The translations under genes and the position numbers were made by a program. A DNA stretch of 64,000 bases from Paraburkholderia acidipaludis NBRC 101816 (GTDB lineage: Bacteria > Pseudomonadota > Gammaproteobacteria > Burkholderiales > Burkholderiaceae): positions 62,001 through 126,000 of the forward strand of contig NZ_BAXZ01000003.1 in assembly GCF_000684975.1 (NCBI RefSeq), written 5' to 3'. Each line of letters opens with the position of its first letter. Position 1 is the stretch's first letter. This document shows, one piece after another, positions 42,606 to 50,942 of the stretch. Under the pieces are notes generated by a model. That model did not search any database and had not been told where the DNA came from. It worked only from the letters and a program-made list of their open reading frames with translations.

Positions 42606-44159
42606 ATGACTGAACCATTGCTGACGATGCGCGGCATCGTCAAATCCTTTGCCGGCGTGAAGGCGCTAGACGGCATCGATCTCACTGTGCGGCCCGGCGA
42701 GTGCGTGGGCCTGTGCGGCGAGAACGGCGCCGGCAAGTCGACGCTCATGAAGGTGCTCTCGGGTGTCTATCCGCACGGCAGCTGGGATGGCGAGATCCGC
42801 TGGGAAGGAGAGACGCTGAAGGCGGCGAGCGTGCGCGACACGGAACGTGCCGGCATCGTCATCATCCATCAGGAACTGATGCTCGTGCCGGAGCTTTCCG
42901 TTGCCGAGAATATTTTCCTGGGCAACGAGATCACGCTGCCGGGCGGCCGCATGAACTACGCGGCCATGTACCGGCGCGCGGACGAACTGCTGCGCGAGCT
43001 GAAGATCGACGCCATCAACGTGGCGCAGCCCGTGATGAACTACGGCGGCGGCCATCAGCAGCTCATCGAGATCGCCAAGGCGCTCAACAAGCGCGCGAAA
43101 CTGCTGATTCTCGACGAGCCTTCTTCGTCGCTCACCGCCGCCGAAACGAAAATCCTGCTCGACATCGTGCGCGACCTCAAGCGGCGCGGCGTGGCCTGCG
43201 TGTACATCTCGCACAAGCTCGACGAAGTCGAGGCCGTGTGCGATACCGTCACGGTGATCCGCGACGGCCGGCACGTGGCCACCGAGCCGATGGCGACGAT
43301 GACCACGAATCGCGTGATCTCCATGATGGTGGGCCGCGAGATCCGCAACCTCTTTCCGCGTGAGCCGCACGATGTCGGCGAGGTGGTGTTCGAGGCGCGC
43401 AACGTCACCTGCTACGACGTGACGAATCCGCGCCGCAAGCGCGTGGACGACGTGTCGTTTACGGTGCGGCGCGGCGAGATTCTCGGCGTGGCCGGGCTCG
43501 TGGGCGCGGGGCGCACGGAAACGATGCAGGCCATCTTCGGCTCGTACCCGGGTGCCTGCTCGGCGACGGTGCTGCTGGAAGGCAAGGCGCTGAAGATCCG
43601 CTCGCCGCTCGAAGCGATCCGCGCCGGCATCGCCATGGTGCCCGAGGACCGCAAGCGCCACGGCATCGTCCCGCAGCTGGGCGTGGGCCACAACATCACG
43701 CTTTCGGTGCTGGAGCGCTATACGAAGGGCGGCCGCATCGACACGGCGGCGGAGCTCGATACGATCCGCACGGAGATGCAGCGCCTCTCCGTGCGCGCGG
43801 CTAACCCGATGCTCTCGATCGCGAGCCTTTCGGGCGGCAACCAGCAGAAAGCAGTCCTCACGAAGATGCTGCTCACCGATCCCAAGGTGCTGATTCTCGA
43901 CGAGCCCACACGCGGCGTGGACGTCGGCGCGAAGTACGAGATCTACAAGCTCATGTTCGAGCTGGCGAGGCGCGGCGTTGCCATCGTGATGGTGTCGTCG
44001 GAGCTGCCCGAGGTGCTTGGGGTCAGCGATCGCGTGCTCGTGATCGGCGAGGGCGAACTGCGCGGCGATTTCGTCAACGAGGGCCTGACACAGGAACACA
44101 TACTGGGCGCGGCGATCCAGAGCGCGCGCCCTCCATCCAACCGAGCGAGTGCAGCATGA
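42606..44159 (+). CDS. xylG: D-xylose ABC transporter ATP-binding protein (517 aa)
   Basis: This is a sugar-type ATPase with two ABC cassettes. The first has the canonical Walker A GENGAGKST (near residue 38) and a signature written GGGHQQLIEIAKAL. The second has a changed Walker A GLVGAGRTET (near 298) and the signature LSGGNQQKAVLTK. ILDEP appears in both cassettes. Length 517 is standard for XylG/MglA/RbsA. Its stop overlaps the xylH start (ATGA, 4 bases). Confidence 0.95.
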   Translation: MTEPLLTMRGIVKSFAGVKALDGIDLTVRPGECVGLCGENGAGKSTLMKVLSGVYPHGSWDGEIRWEGETLKAASVRDTERAGIVIIHQELMLVPELSVAENIFLGNEITLPGGRMNYAAMYRRADELLRELKIDAINVAQPVMNYGGGHQQLIEIAKALNKRAKLLILDEPSSSLTAAETKILLDIVRDLKRRGVACVYISHKLDEVEAVCDTVTVIRDGRHVATEPMATMTTNRVISMMVGREIRNLFPREPHDVGEVVFEARNVTCYDVTNPRRKRVDDVSFTVRRGEILGVAGLVGAGRTETMQAIFGSYPGACSATVLLEGKALKIRSPLEAIRAGIAMVPEDRKRHGIVPQLGVGHNITLSVLERYTKGGRIDTAAELDTIRTEMQRLSVRAANPMLSIASLSGGNQQKAVLTKMLLTDPKVLILDEPTRGVDVGAKYEIYKLMFELARRGVAIVMVSSELPEVLGVSDRVLVIGEGELRGDFVNEGLTQEHILGAAIQSARPPSNRASAA

Positions 44160-45355
44160 CCCCCGACGTCACTTCCCAACCCGCGCGCGAAAGCGCGCCA
44201 CACGGCGGCAGCGGCTTCGCCCTGCGTTTTCAGCAACTCTTCGCGCGCTACAAGATCCTCGCGCTGCTCATCGCCGTGGCGGCGATCTGGGCGTTTTTCT
44301 CGGTGCTCACGCACGGCGCGTTCGTCACGCCGCGCAACGTCTCGAACCTGCTGCGGCAGATGTCGGTCACCGGCATGCTTGCGTGCGGCATGGTGTTCGT
44401 GATCATCGCGGGCGAGATCGATCTGTCGGTAGGCTCGTTACTGGGCCTGCTGGGCGGCGTGGGCGCCATCCTCGACGCCAATCACAACTGGCCGATCGTG
44501 GCGACCGTCCCGGCCGTGCTCGCGCTCGGCGTGCTGGTCGGGCTGTTCAACGGCTGGTGGTCCACCTATCGGCGCGTGCCGTCGTTCATCGTGGGGCTGG
44601 GCGGCATGCTCGCGTATCGCGGCATCCTGCTCGGCATCACGGGCGGATCGACGATTGCGCCGGTCTCGGACAACTTCGTCTTCATCGGCCAGGGCTATCT
44701 GCCGCGCCTCGTGGGTGACGTGCTCGCACTGGCGCTGTTCCTGCTGCTGGCGCTCCTTACGGTGCGCCAGCGCGCGAACCGGCGGCGCTATCAACTGCCG
44801 GTCGTGCCGGTCTGGCAGGATGGCGTGAAGATTGCGGGCGCCGGCGCGATCGTGCTGGCGTTCGTCGTGACGCTCGACAGCTACGGCGGCATTCCCGTGC
44901 CCGTGCTGCTGCTGCTCGCAATGCTCGGCATTTTCACGTGGATCGCGACGCAGACGGTGTTCGGCCGCCGCATCTACGCGGTGGGTTCGAATCTCGAAGC
45001 CACGCGTCTTTCGGGCGTCAACACGAACCGCGTGAAGCTCGCGATCTTCGCGCTCATGGGGCTCATGTGCGCGTTCGCCGGCATCGTCAACACGGCGCGT
45101 CTCGCAGCGGGTTCGCCTTCGGCGGGCACGATGGGCGAGCTCGACGCGATCGCGGCGTGCTTCATCGGCGGCACTTCGATGCGCGGCGGCTCCGGCACGG
45201 TTTACGGCGCGCTGATCGGCGCGCTCGTGATGGCGAGTCTCGACAACGGCATGTCGATGCTCGACGTCGATGCTTACTGGCAGATGATCGTGAAGGGCGG
45301 CATTCTCGTGCTCGCCGTCTGGATCGACGTGGTTTCGGGGTCGAACCGGCGCTGA
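44156..45355 (+). CDS. xylH: D-xylose ABC transporter permease (399 aa)
   Basis: This inner-membrane permease has about ten helices: first MSVTGMLACGMVFVIIAGEIDLSVGSLLGL, with VGGMLAYRGILLG near residue 145 and FGRRIYAVGSNLEATRLSG, the EAA-like loop, near 265. GTVYGALIGALVMASLDNGMSM lies near the end. These are BPD_transp_2 family hallmarks. It is translationally coupled to xylG. Confidence 0.95.
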   Translation: MTPDVTSQPARESAPHGGSGFALRFQQLFARYKILALLIAVAAIWAFFSVLTHGAFVTPRNVSNLLRQMSVTGMLACGMVFVIIAGEIDLSVGSLLGLLGGVGAILDANHNWPIVATVPAVLALGVLVGLFNGWWSTYRRVPSFIVGLGGMLAYRGILLGITGGSTIAPVSDNFVFIGQGYLPRLVGDVLALALFLLLALLTVRQRANRRRYQLPVVPVWQDGVKIAGAGAIVLAFVVTLDSYGGIPVPVLLLLAMLGIFTWIATQTVFGRRIYAVGSNLEATRLSGVNTNRVKLAIFALMGLMCAFAGIVNTARLAAGSPSAGTMGELDAIAACFIGGTSMRGGSGTVYGALIGALVMASLDNGMSMLDVDAYWQMIVKGGILVLAVWIDVVSGSNRR

Positions 45356-45667
45356 TTGTGCGATTGCAAAAGCCGATTGCAAACGCATTGCTATGAGGTA
45401 TCGGTAGAAGAGATTCTTCTTGTTTTGCGTATGAGGGCGTTGCACGCAGCGCGCGTGCAACGCCAATTCCTGCCAGAATATTTTCGACCTGTGCTGCCCG
45501 GTTCCTGCGCACGCGCGCGATCCCGCCGGCGGCACGGGGCTCGTCCGCCGCAGCGCCGCGCTCCCCGCGCGCCGCCTGCCGCTTCGTCACTTTTCCGGCG
45601 CACCGTTGCGTTGCGCCGGGCCGCATGGCCGCGCGCCGTGCGGCTCCGAACCGGAGACAAGTCGACC
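45356..45667 (+). other. Long leader before the Clp-type gene, with structured 5' region
   Basis: The 312-bp gap holds no gene. Near its left end a 10-base direct repeat (CGATTGCAAA at 45361 and 45374) stands 13 bases apart. The last 75 bases contain three adjacent hairpins: 45595-45619, 45621-45643 and 45644-45656. The last pairs the ribosome binding site. Confidence 0.5.
45595..45667 (+). promoter_or_regulatory. Candidate translation-masking leader of the Clp gene
   Basis: CTCCG (45644-45648) pairs with CGGAG (45652-45656) over a 3-base loop, so the only ribosome binding site, GGAG, 11 bases before ATG 45668, is hidden. Upstream stems are CCGGCGCA/TGCGCCGG and CCGCATGGC/GCCGTGCGG. A short, weak stem over the site next to a heat-tolerance gene suggests an RNA thermometer (inference). 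Confidence 0.4.
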
Positions 45668-48526
45668 ATGCCAGCCCTATGTGAAATCTGCAATGCCCGG
45701 CCCGCCGTCGCACGTGTGACTGTCGTGCAGGACGGCCAGCGCAAATCGCTGTCGATCTGCGATTACGACTACCGGCAACTGATGCGCCATCAAAGCATGC
45801 TCAATCCGTTCGATTCACTGCTGGGCGGCAACGGGCTGTCGCGCTTCTTCGGCGGACTCGGCGGCGAAGGAGTCCACGACGACGAGGGGCCGGGCCTTGC
45901 GGCCGAAGTGCCGCGCGAGTCCGTGGATGCTACGGACGCCTTCAGCGAACAAACGATGGAACTGCTGCAGCGCGCGGCCGAAAAGGCCCACGAACTGCAC
46001 CGCAAGGAGCTCGATACGGAGCATGTGCTGTACGTGCTGGCCGATACGGATGTCTGCGCAGCACTCCTCAAGGAACTGAAGCTCTCGCCCCAGGACATCA
46101 GGAACTATATCGATGAGCACGCGAGACAAGGCACCGCCGGCGACGACGCACTCGACAAGATGACCGTCTCGCCGCGCCTGAAAAAAGCGTTCCAGTTCGC
46201 ATTTCAGGCTTCGCGCGATCTGGGGCACTCGTACGTCGGGCCCGAGCATCTGCTCATCGGTCTCGCGGCCGTGCCCGACAGCATCGCGGGCACGCTGCTG
46301 AAGAAGTACGGCGTGACGCCCGAGGCGCTGCGCCAGAAAGTCGTGAAAGTAGTGGGCAAGGGCGCGGAGGACGGCCGCGTGGAGGCGCCCACGGGCACGC
46401 CGAATCTCGACAAGTTCGGGCGCGACCTCACCGCCATGGCGCGCCAGGGCAAGCTCGACCCCGTGCTCGGCCGTGCGCAGGAGATCGAAAACACGATCGA
46501 AGTGCTCGCGCGCCGCAAGAAAAACAATCCGGTGCTGATCGGCGAGCCGGGTGTGGGCAAGACGGCCATCGTGGAAGGGCTCGCGCAGCGCATCGTCAAT
46601 GGCGACGTGCCGGAAGTGCTGCGCGGCAAGCGCCTTGTCGAGGTCAACATCAACTCGATGGTGGCGGGCGCGAAGTATCGCGGCGAGTTCGAGGAGCGCG
46701 CGAAGCAGCTGATCGACGAGGTGAGCGCGAAGAACGACGAGCTGATCCTTTTCATCGACGAACTGCACACGATCGTCGGTGCCGGACAGGGCGGCGGCGA
46801 AGGCGGCCTCGACATCGCGAACGTGCTCAAGCCCGCGCTCGCGCGCGGCGAGCTGAGCCTCATTGGCGCGACGACGCTCAACGAATACCAGAAGTACATC
46901 GAAAAGGACGCGGCGCTCGAGAGGCGCTTCCAGCCGGTGCTCGTGCCGGAGCCCACGGTCGAGCAGACCATCGTGATCCTGCGCGGCCTGCGCGACAAGC
47001 TGGAGGCCCACCACCAGGTGACCTTCGCCGACGACGCATTCGTGGCCGCCGCCGAGCTTTCGGACCGCTACATCACCTCGCGCTTCCTGCCCGACAAGGC
47101 CATCGACCTGATCGACCAGGCGGCGGCGCGCGTGCGCATCAGCGCCACGTCGCGGCCCGCGGACATTCAGGAGCTCGAAGCGGAGATCGCGCAGCTCAAG
47201 CGCGAGCAGGACTACGCGGCCTCGCGCAAGCGGTACGACGCGGCGAAGGGCTTCGAGGAACGCATCGGCGAGAAGCAGAAGCAGCTCGACGGGCAGATGG
47301 AAGCGTGGCAGCGCAAGACCGGTTCCGAGACGCTGGAAGTGACGGTGGCTTCGATTGCCGAAGTGGTGTCGCGCCTCACCGGCATACCGGTTGCGGACCT
47401 CACGCAGGAAGAGCGCCAGAAGCTCTTGAAGATGGAGGACAAGCTGCGCGAGCGCGTGGTGGGCCAGAACGACGCCGTGGTCGCCGTGAGCGATGCGGTG
47501 CGTCTCTCGCGCGCGGGTCTCGGCCAGGAGCACCGGCCGATCGCGACGTTCCTGTTCCTCGGGCCGACGGGGGTGGGCAAGACCGAGCTCGCGAAAGCGC
47601 TGGCGGAAAGCGTGTTCGGCGACGAGCAGGCCATCATCCGCATCGACATGAGCGAGTACATGGAGCGCCATGCGGTCGCTCGCCTCATTGGCGCACCGCC
47701 GGGCTACGTGGGCTACGACGAGGGCGGGCAACTGACCGAGCGCGTGCGGCGTCGGCCCTATAGCGTGATCCTGCTCGACGAGATCGAGAAGGCGCACCCG
47801 GACGTCTACAACGTGCTGCTGCAGGTGTTCGACGACGGGCGGTTGACCGACGGCAAGGGCCGCGTGGTGGACTTCAGCAACACGATCATCATCGCCACGA
47901 GCAACCTGGGCGCCTCGATCATCATGGAGAACCTGGAGCAGCCCGAGGCGCAGCGCAAGAGCGACAAGGCCGTGCGCGACGAACTCATGAAGGTGCTCAA
48001 GGGCCACTTCCGGCCGGAGTTCCTGAACCGCATCGACGAGGTCATCGTGTTCCATGCGCTCTCGAAGGAGAACATCCGCTCGATCGTGCAGATCCAGCTC
48101 GACCGGGTGGTGCGCACGGCGGCGGCGCAGGACATCACGCTGAAGATGAGCGAGGCGCTCGTCGATCATCTGGTGGAGGCCGGCTATCAGCCCGAGTTCG
48201 GCGCGCGCGAACTGAAGCGGCAGATCCGGCAGCAAGTGGAAACGCGGCTGGCGAAGGAGATTCTGGGCGATGCGCTGCAGTCGGGCGACACCGTCGAGAT
48301 CGGCTACGACAAGACGAGCGGCGAGACCACGTTCAACAAGCTCACCGTGCCGGCCGACGTGAAGGAGGGCAAGCCCGCCAAAAAGGCGAAGGACGGCGCC
48401 GCCGATCCGGTGCCGGACGGCAAGGCGATTGCCGCGGATATCGCCGCCGACGACGTGACGGCAGAGCCGCCTGCGCCGCCGAAGAAAAAGAACGGCAAGG
48501 GCGCGGGCAAGGCGAAGTCCGCCTGA
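45668..48526 (+). CDS. Clp/Hsp100 AAA+ disaggregase, ClpG/ClpK-like (952 aa)
   Basis: This is a two-ring AAA+ unfoldase. An N-terminal Cys-type zinc-binding-like head (LCEICNARPAV, SICDYDYRQL) is followed by a Clp N domain (residues 85-230), ATPase 1 with Walker A GEPGVGKTA near residue 296, a short middle region and ATPase 2 with GPTGVGKTE near 636. A Lys/Ala-rich tail lies after about 890. The ClpP-docking IGF/IGL loop of ClpA/ClpC/ClpX is not seen between SNLGASIIMEN and the sensor region. That fits a stand-alone disaggregase like ClpB or ClpG/ClpK rather than a protease partner. The exact subfamily needs a tree. Confidence 0.85.
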   Translation: MPALCEICNARPAVARVTVVQDGQRKSLSICDYDYRQLMRHQSMLNPFDSLLGGNGLSRFFGGLGGEGVHDDEGPGLAAEVPRESVDATDAFSEQTMELLQRAAEKAHELHRKELDTEHVLYVLADTDVCAALLKELKLSPQDIRNYIDEHARQGTAGDDALDKMTVSPRLKKAFQFAFQASRDLGHSYVGPEHLLIGLAAVPDSIAGTLLKKYGVTPEALRQKVVKVVGKGAEDGRVEAPTGTPNLDKFGRDLTAMARQGKLDPVLGRAQEIENTIEVLARRKKNNPVLIGEPGVGKTAIVEGLAQRIVNGDVPEVLRGKRLVEVNINSMVAGAKYRGEFEERAKQLIDEVSAKNDELILFIDELHTIVGAGQGGGEGGLDIANVLKPALARGELSLIGATTLNEYQKYIEKDAALERRFQPVLVPEPTVEQTIVILRGLRDKLEAHHQVTFADDAFVAAAELSDRYITSRFLPDKAIDLIDQAAARVRISATSRPADIQELEAEIAQLKREQDYAASRKRYDAAKGFEERIGEKQKQLDGQMEAWQRKTGSETLEVTVASIAEVVSRLTGIPVADLTQEERQKLLKMEDKLRERVVGQNDAVVAVSDAVRLSRAGLGQEHRPIATFLFLGPTGVGKTELAKALAESVFGDEQAIIRIDMSEYMERHAVARLIGAPPGYVGYDEGGQLTERVRRRPYSVILLDEIEKAHPDVYNVLLQVFDDGRLTDGKGRVVDFSNTIIIATSNLGASIIMENLEQPEAQRKSDKAVRDELMKVLKGHFRPEFLNRIDEVIVFHALSKENIRSIVQIQLDRVVRTAAAQDITLKMSEALVDHLVEAGYQPEFGARELKRQIRQQVETRLAKEILGDALQSGDTVEIGYDKTSGETTFNKLTVPADVKEGKPAKKAKDGAADPVPDGKAIAADIAADDVTAEPPAPPKKKNGKGAGKAKSA

Positions 48527-48715
48527 TCGGGCGGCGCATGAGCGTGAGTGGCCGGCCGTCCTCGCGGGTCGGGCGCTATCCTTCGCGCCGGTGGATTTCG
48601 TATTGCAGACGATGGCAGGCCTGCGCGCGGTGAAAACGCGCGGCCGCGCTGCGGGGCGCCGCAGCGTGCCATGGCCCTTCGGCTACAATTGCGGCAGCCT
48701 GAATACGGAATCGCG

Positions 48716-49309
48716 ATGAACAAACGGAAAGCCTGCTTCGTCGGCCTTGCGGCCGTTGTCACCCTGCTGGCGGGATGCGTTGCGCAATACCGCAACCCCA
48801 GCACGTGCGAAGACGAGATGCGGCACCGGTTCGCGGAAGCGTCGCTTGGTGCGCTTTCCGTGACGAGCAGCGGGGTCTCCTATCGCGGCCAGCGTGTCGT
48901 GGTCGAAGGGCACTTCGACAAACCGCTGAAGCCGGCGGTCGAGGCCTCGGGCGCATCGGCGGCTTTCGCGGCCGAAGCTGCGTCGGGTGCGTCGGCGGTA
49001 TCGGTCGCGTCCGCGGCATCCGCAGCATCGGGCACGCCGGCCGCGGCAGCGCTGGGCGCGTCCTCGCCCGCGGCGGCGAGCGGGGCGGCGGTGGCGGCTG
49101 CGGCATCGGGCGCTTCGGCGGTCAAGGCCGAGCCCAAGCCTGGCACGCCGGTCGCGGCGCTCGCCCAGAAGCTGGGCATCAAGAAGCCGGCGCATACGCC
49201 GGCCGCCGCCGAATGTCTCTTCAACGAATCCGGCCTCGTTTCCTTCCGTTGGCTTGCTCCCCCGGAACTCGCCAAAACGACGCCCGACCCGCACGCGGCC
49301 GAGGACTGA
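48716..49309 (+). CDS. Putative lipoprotein with Ala/Ser-rich linker (197 aa)
   Basis: Residues 1-21 form a lipoprotein signal ending in the lipobox LLAGC (C21). After a folded stretch (TCEDEMRHRFAEASLGALSV) comes a low-complexity Ala-Ser-Gly run (about residues 80-140), then a KLGIKKPAHTPAAAECLFNESG segment. A Cys at 28 and another near 165 may form a disulfide. I know no family function. It lies between the Clp gene and bamC. Confidence 0.75.
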   Translation: MNKRKACFVGLAAVVTLLAGCVAQYRNPSTCEDEMRHRFAEASLGALSVTSSGVSYRGQRVVVEGHFDKPLKPAVEASGASAAFAAEAASGASAVSVASAASAASGTPAAAALGASSPAAASGAAVAAAASGASAVKAEPKPGTPVAALAQKLGIKKPAHTPAAAECLFNESGLVSFRWLAPPELAKTTPDPHAAED

Positions 49310-49489
49310 CGCCGCCTGGCGTTGCCTCGCGCCGCCGCTTCTCTTTAATGCTTTGAAATAAAAAGAAAAAATCTCCGCGAAAGGAGGGGGAGAGGGGTTT
49401 TCTGGATGTTGAGAAACGTTAGAATACCGAGCTTCACCTCCCTGGGAGGCGTCCGACAGACCTGGCGATGCCGCGCCGCACGGCGGTTT

Positions 49490-49519
49490 TTGCACAGGGT
49501 GCCCCTCGCCCGGTAAAAT
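49490..49519 (+). promoter_or_regulatory. Candidate sigma-70 promoter of bamC
   Basis: TTGCAC (49490-49495), an 18-base spacer and TAAAAT (49514-49519) give good hexamers 54 bases before the bamC start. Confidence 0.6.
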
Positions 49520-49572
49520 GGCTGGTTGATCCACGGAAACTGGCCGTGGCGTAGCCGAAGGATTACCCGAAC

Positions 49573-50838
49573 ATGAGTGATTTTCATCAACGTCTTGCCA
49601 TCCGCGCCGTCGCGCTTCTGATGGCGGGCGGGCTGGTCGCCGGCTGCAGCACGCCGTCGCCGACCAAGATCGATTACCGCAGTGACCAGAAGGCGAAGGA
49701 GTCCTCGCTTGCTGTGCCGCCGAATCTGCTCGACGAAACGCCGGACCAGCGTTCGACGGCTCCGCAGGGCGGCGAGACCTCGCTTTCCACGCTCAAGCAA
49801 GTTCAGAGCGACGCGCCGCCGTCGGACGTGAACCAGGTGCTGCCGCAGGTGCCCGGCATGCATATCCAGCGTGACGGCACGGAAAGCTGGCTCGTCATCG
49901 ACGATAAGACGCCCGACCAGGTCTGGGCTCAGGTGCGCCGCTTCTGGCAGGAGCAGGGCTTCCTGCTGGTGGTCGACCAGCGCGACAAGGGCTTGATGGA
50001 AACCGACTGGAACGAGACGCGTCCGAAGATCTCGGACGGCATCATCCGCAATTCGCTCACGTGGGCCATGGGCAACTCCTACGTCGGCGCGGAGCGCAAC
50101 AAGTACCGCACGCGTCTCGAAACGTCGCCGACCGGCGGCACTTATATCTTCGTCAGCCAGAAGGGCCTCACCGAGGAAATTTCGGGCACCAACGACGAGA
50201 GCAGCAAGTGGGTGCCGAAGCCCAACGATCCCGCACTCGAAACCGAGTATCTGAAGCGCCTCATGCTGACGCTCTCGCGCGCGAAGCCGGGCGTGCCCGA
50301 CGTGCAGATCGCCGACGCGGCCGACGCGACCGCCAAGAGCAAGGCCAATGGCGCGATCGGTTCGCAGTCGGCCGCTCCGGATACGGCCGCGGCCGCCGTC
50401 GCCGCGCAGAACGTGGCGGCAGCGGGCCAGCAGTCGGGCACCGGCCAGCAGCCCGGCAAGGGTCAGGCGCAAGCGGCCGAAACGGGCGGCCATTACACGT
50501 CCACCGAGCTCACGCTCGGCGAGCCGTACGACAACGCCTGGCTGCGCGTGGGCCATGCGCTCGACCGCGCGAACTTCACGGTGGACGACAGCGACCGCTC
50601 GAAGGGCATCTACTACATTCGCTACGTCGATCCGAAGGACATGACGTCCGACGAACAGGGCTTCTGGAACCAGGTGTTCCATGGCCGCAAGGAGAAGGAA
50701 GCGAAGCAGTACATGCTGAACGTGCGCGCCGTCACCGAGAACCAGACGCGTATCGCCGTCGTCGACGACAAGGGGCAGGTCGACACCTCGCGCCCCGCTC
50801 AGGAGATCATGAGCCTCGTGGTCTCGGAACTGCAGTAA
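49573..50838 (+). CDS. bamC: Outer membrane protein assembly factor BamC (421 aa)
   Basis: This lipoprotein belongs to the BAM complex that inserts beta-barrels into the outer membrane. The signal ends in VAGCSTPSP, with Cys25 as lipid anchor. The disordered N-terminal linker (KIDYRSDQKAKESSLAVPPNL) precedes two helix-grip domains (about residues 100-240 and 320-420). A Gln/Ala/Gly-rich spacer lies between them, near residues 260-305. E. coli BamC is 344 residues, so this one is longer in the spacer. AAGGA ribosome binding site upstream. Confidence 0.9.
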   Translation: MSDFHQRLAIRAVALLMAGGLVAGCSTPSPTKIDYRSDQKAKESSLAVPPNLLDETPDQRSTAPQGGETSLSTLKQVQSDAPPSDVNQVLPQVPGMHIQRDGTESWLVIDDKTPDQVWAQVRRFWQEQGFLLVVDQRDKGLMETDWNETRPKISDGIIRNSLTWAMGNSYVGAERNKYRTRLETSPTGGTYIFVSQKGLTEEISGTNDESSKWVPKPNDPALETEYLKRLMLTLSRAKPGVPDVQIADAADATAKSKANGAIGSQSAAPDTAAAAVAAQNVAAAGQQSGTGQQPGKGQAQAAETGGHYTSTELTLGEPYDNAWLRVGHALDRANFTVDDSDRSKGIYYIRYVDPKDMTSDEQGFWNQVFHGRKEKEAKQYMLNVRAVTENQTRIAVVDDKGQVDTSRPAQEIMSLVVSELQ

Positions 50839-50870
50839 GAGTTCGGGCTCGACTCCCGGCGCCCGAAGTA

Positions 50871-50906
50871 AGCCCGCCTGCGCAATGCGCGCAGGCGGGC
50901 TTTTTT
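50871..50906. terminator. Intrinsic terminator between convergent bamC and lldP
   Basis: A 13-bp perfect stem AGCCCGCCTGCGC/GCGCAGGCGGGCT closes a 5-base loop AATGC and is followed by TTTTT. It sits 32 bases after the bamC stop and serves bamC. The other strand has no T tract. Confidence 0.85.
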
Positions 50907-50942
50907 ACGTCCTCGACAACGCCCCCGCTGCGGGCTTGCTGC

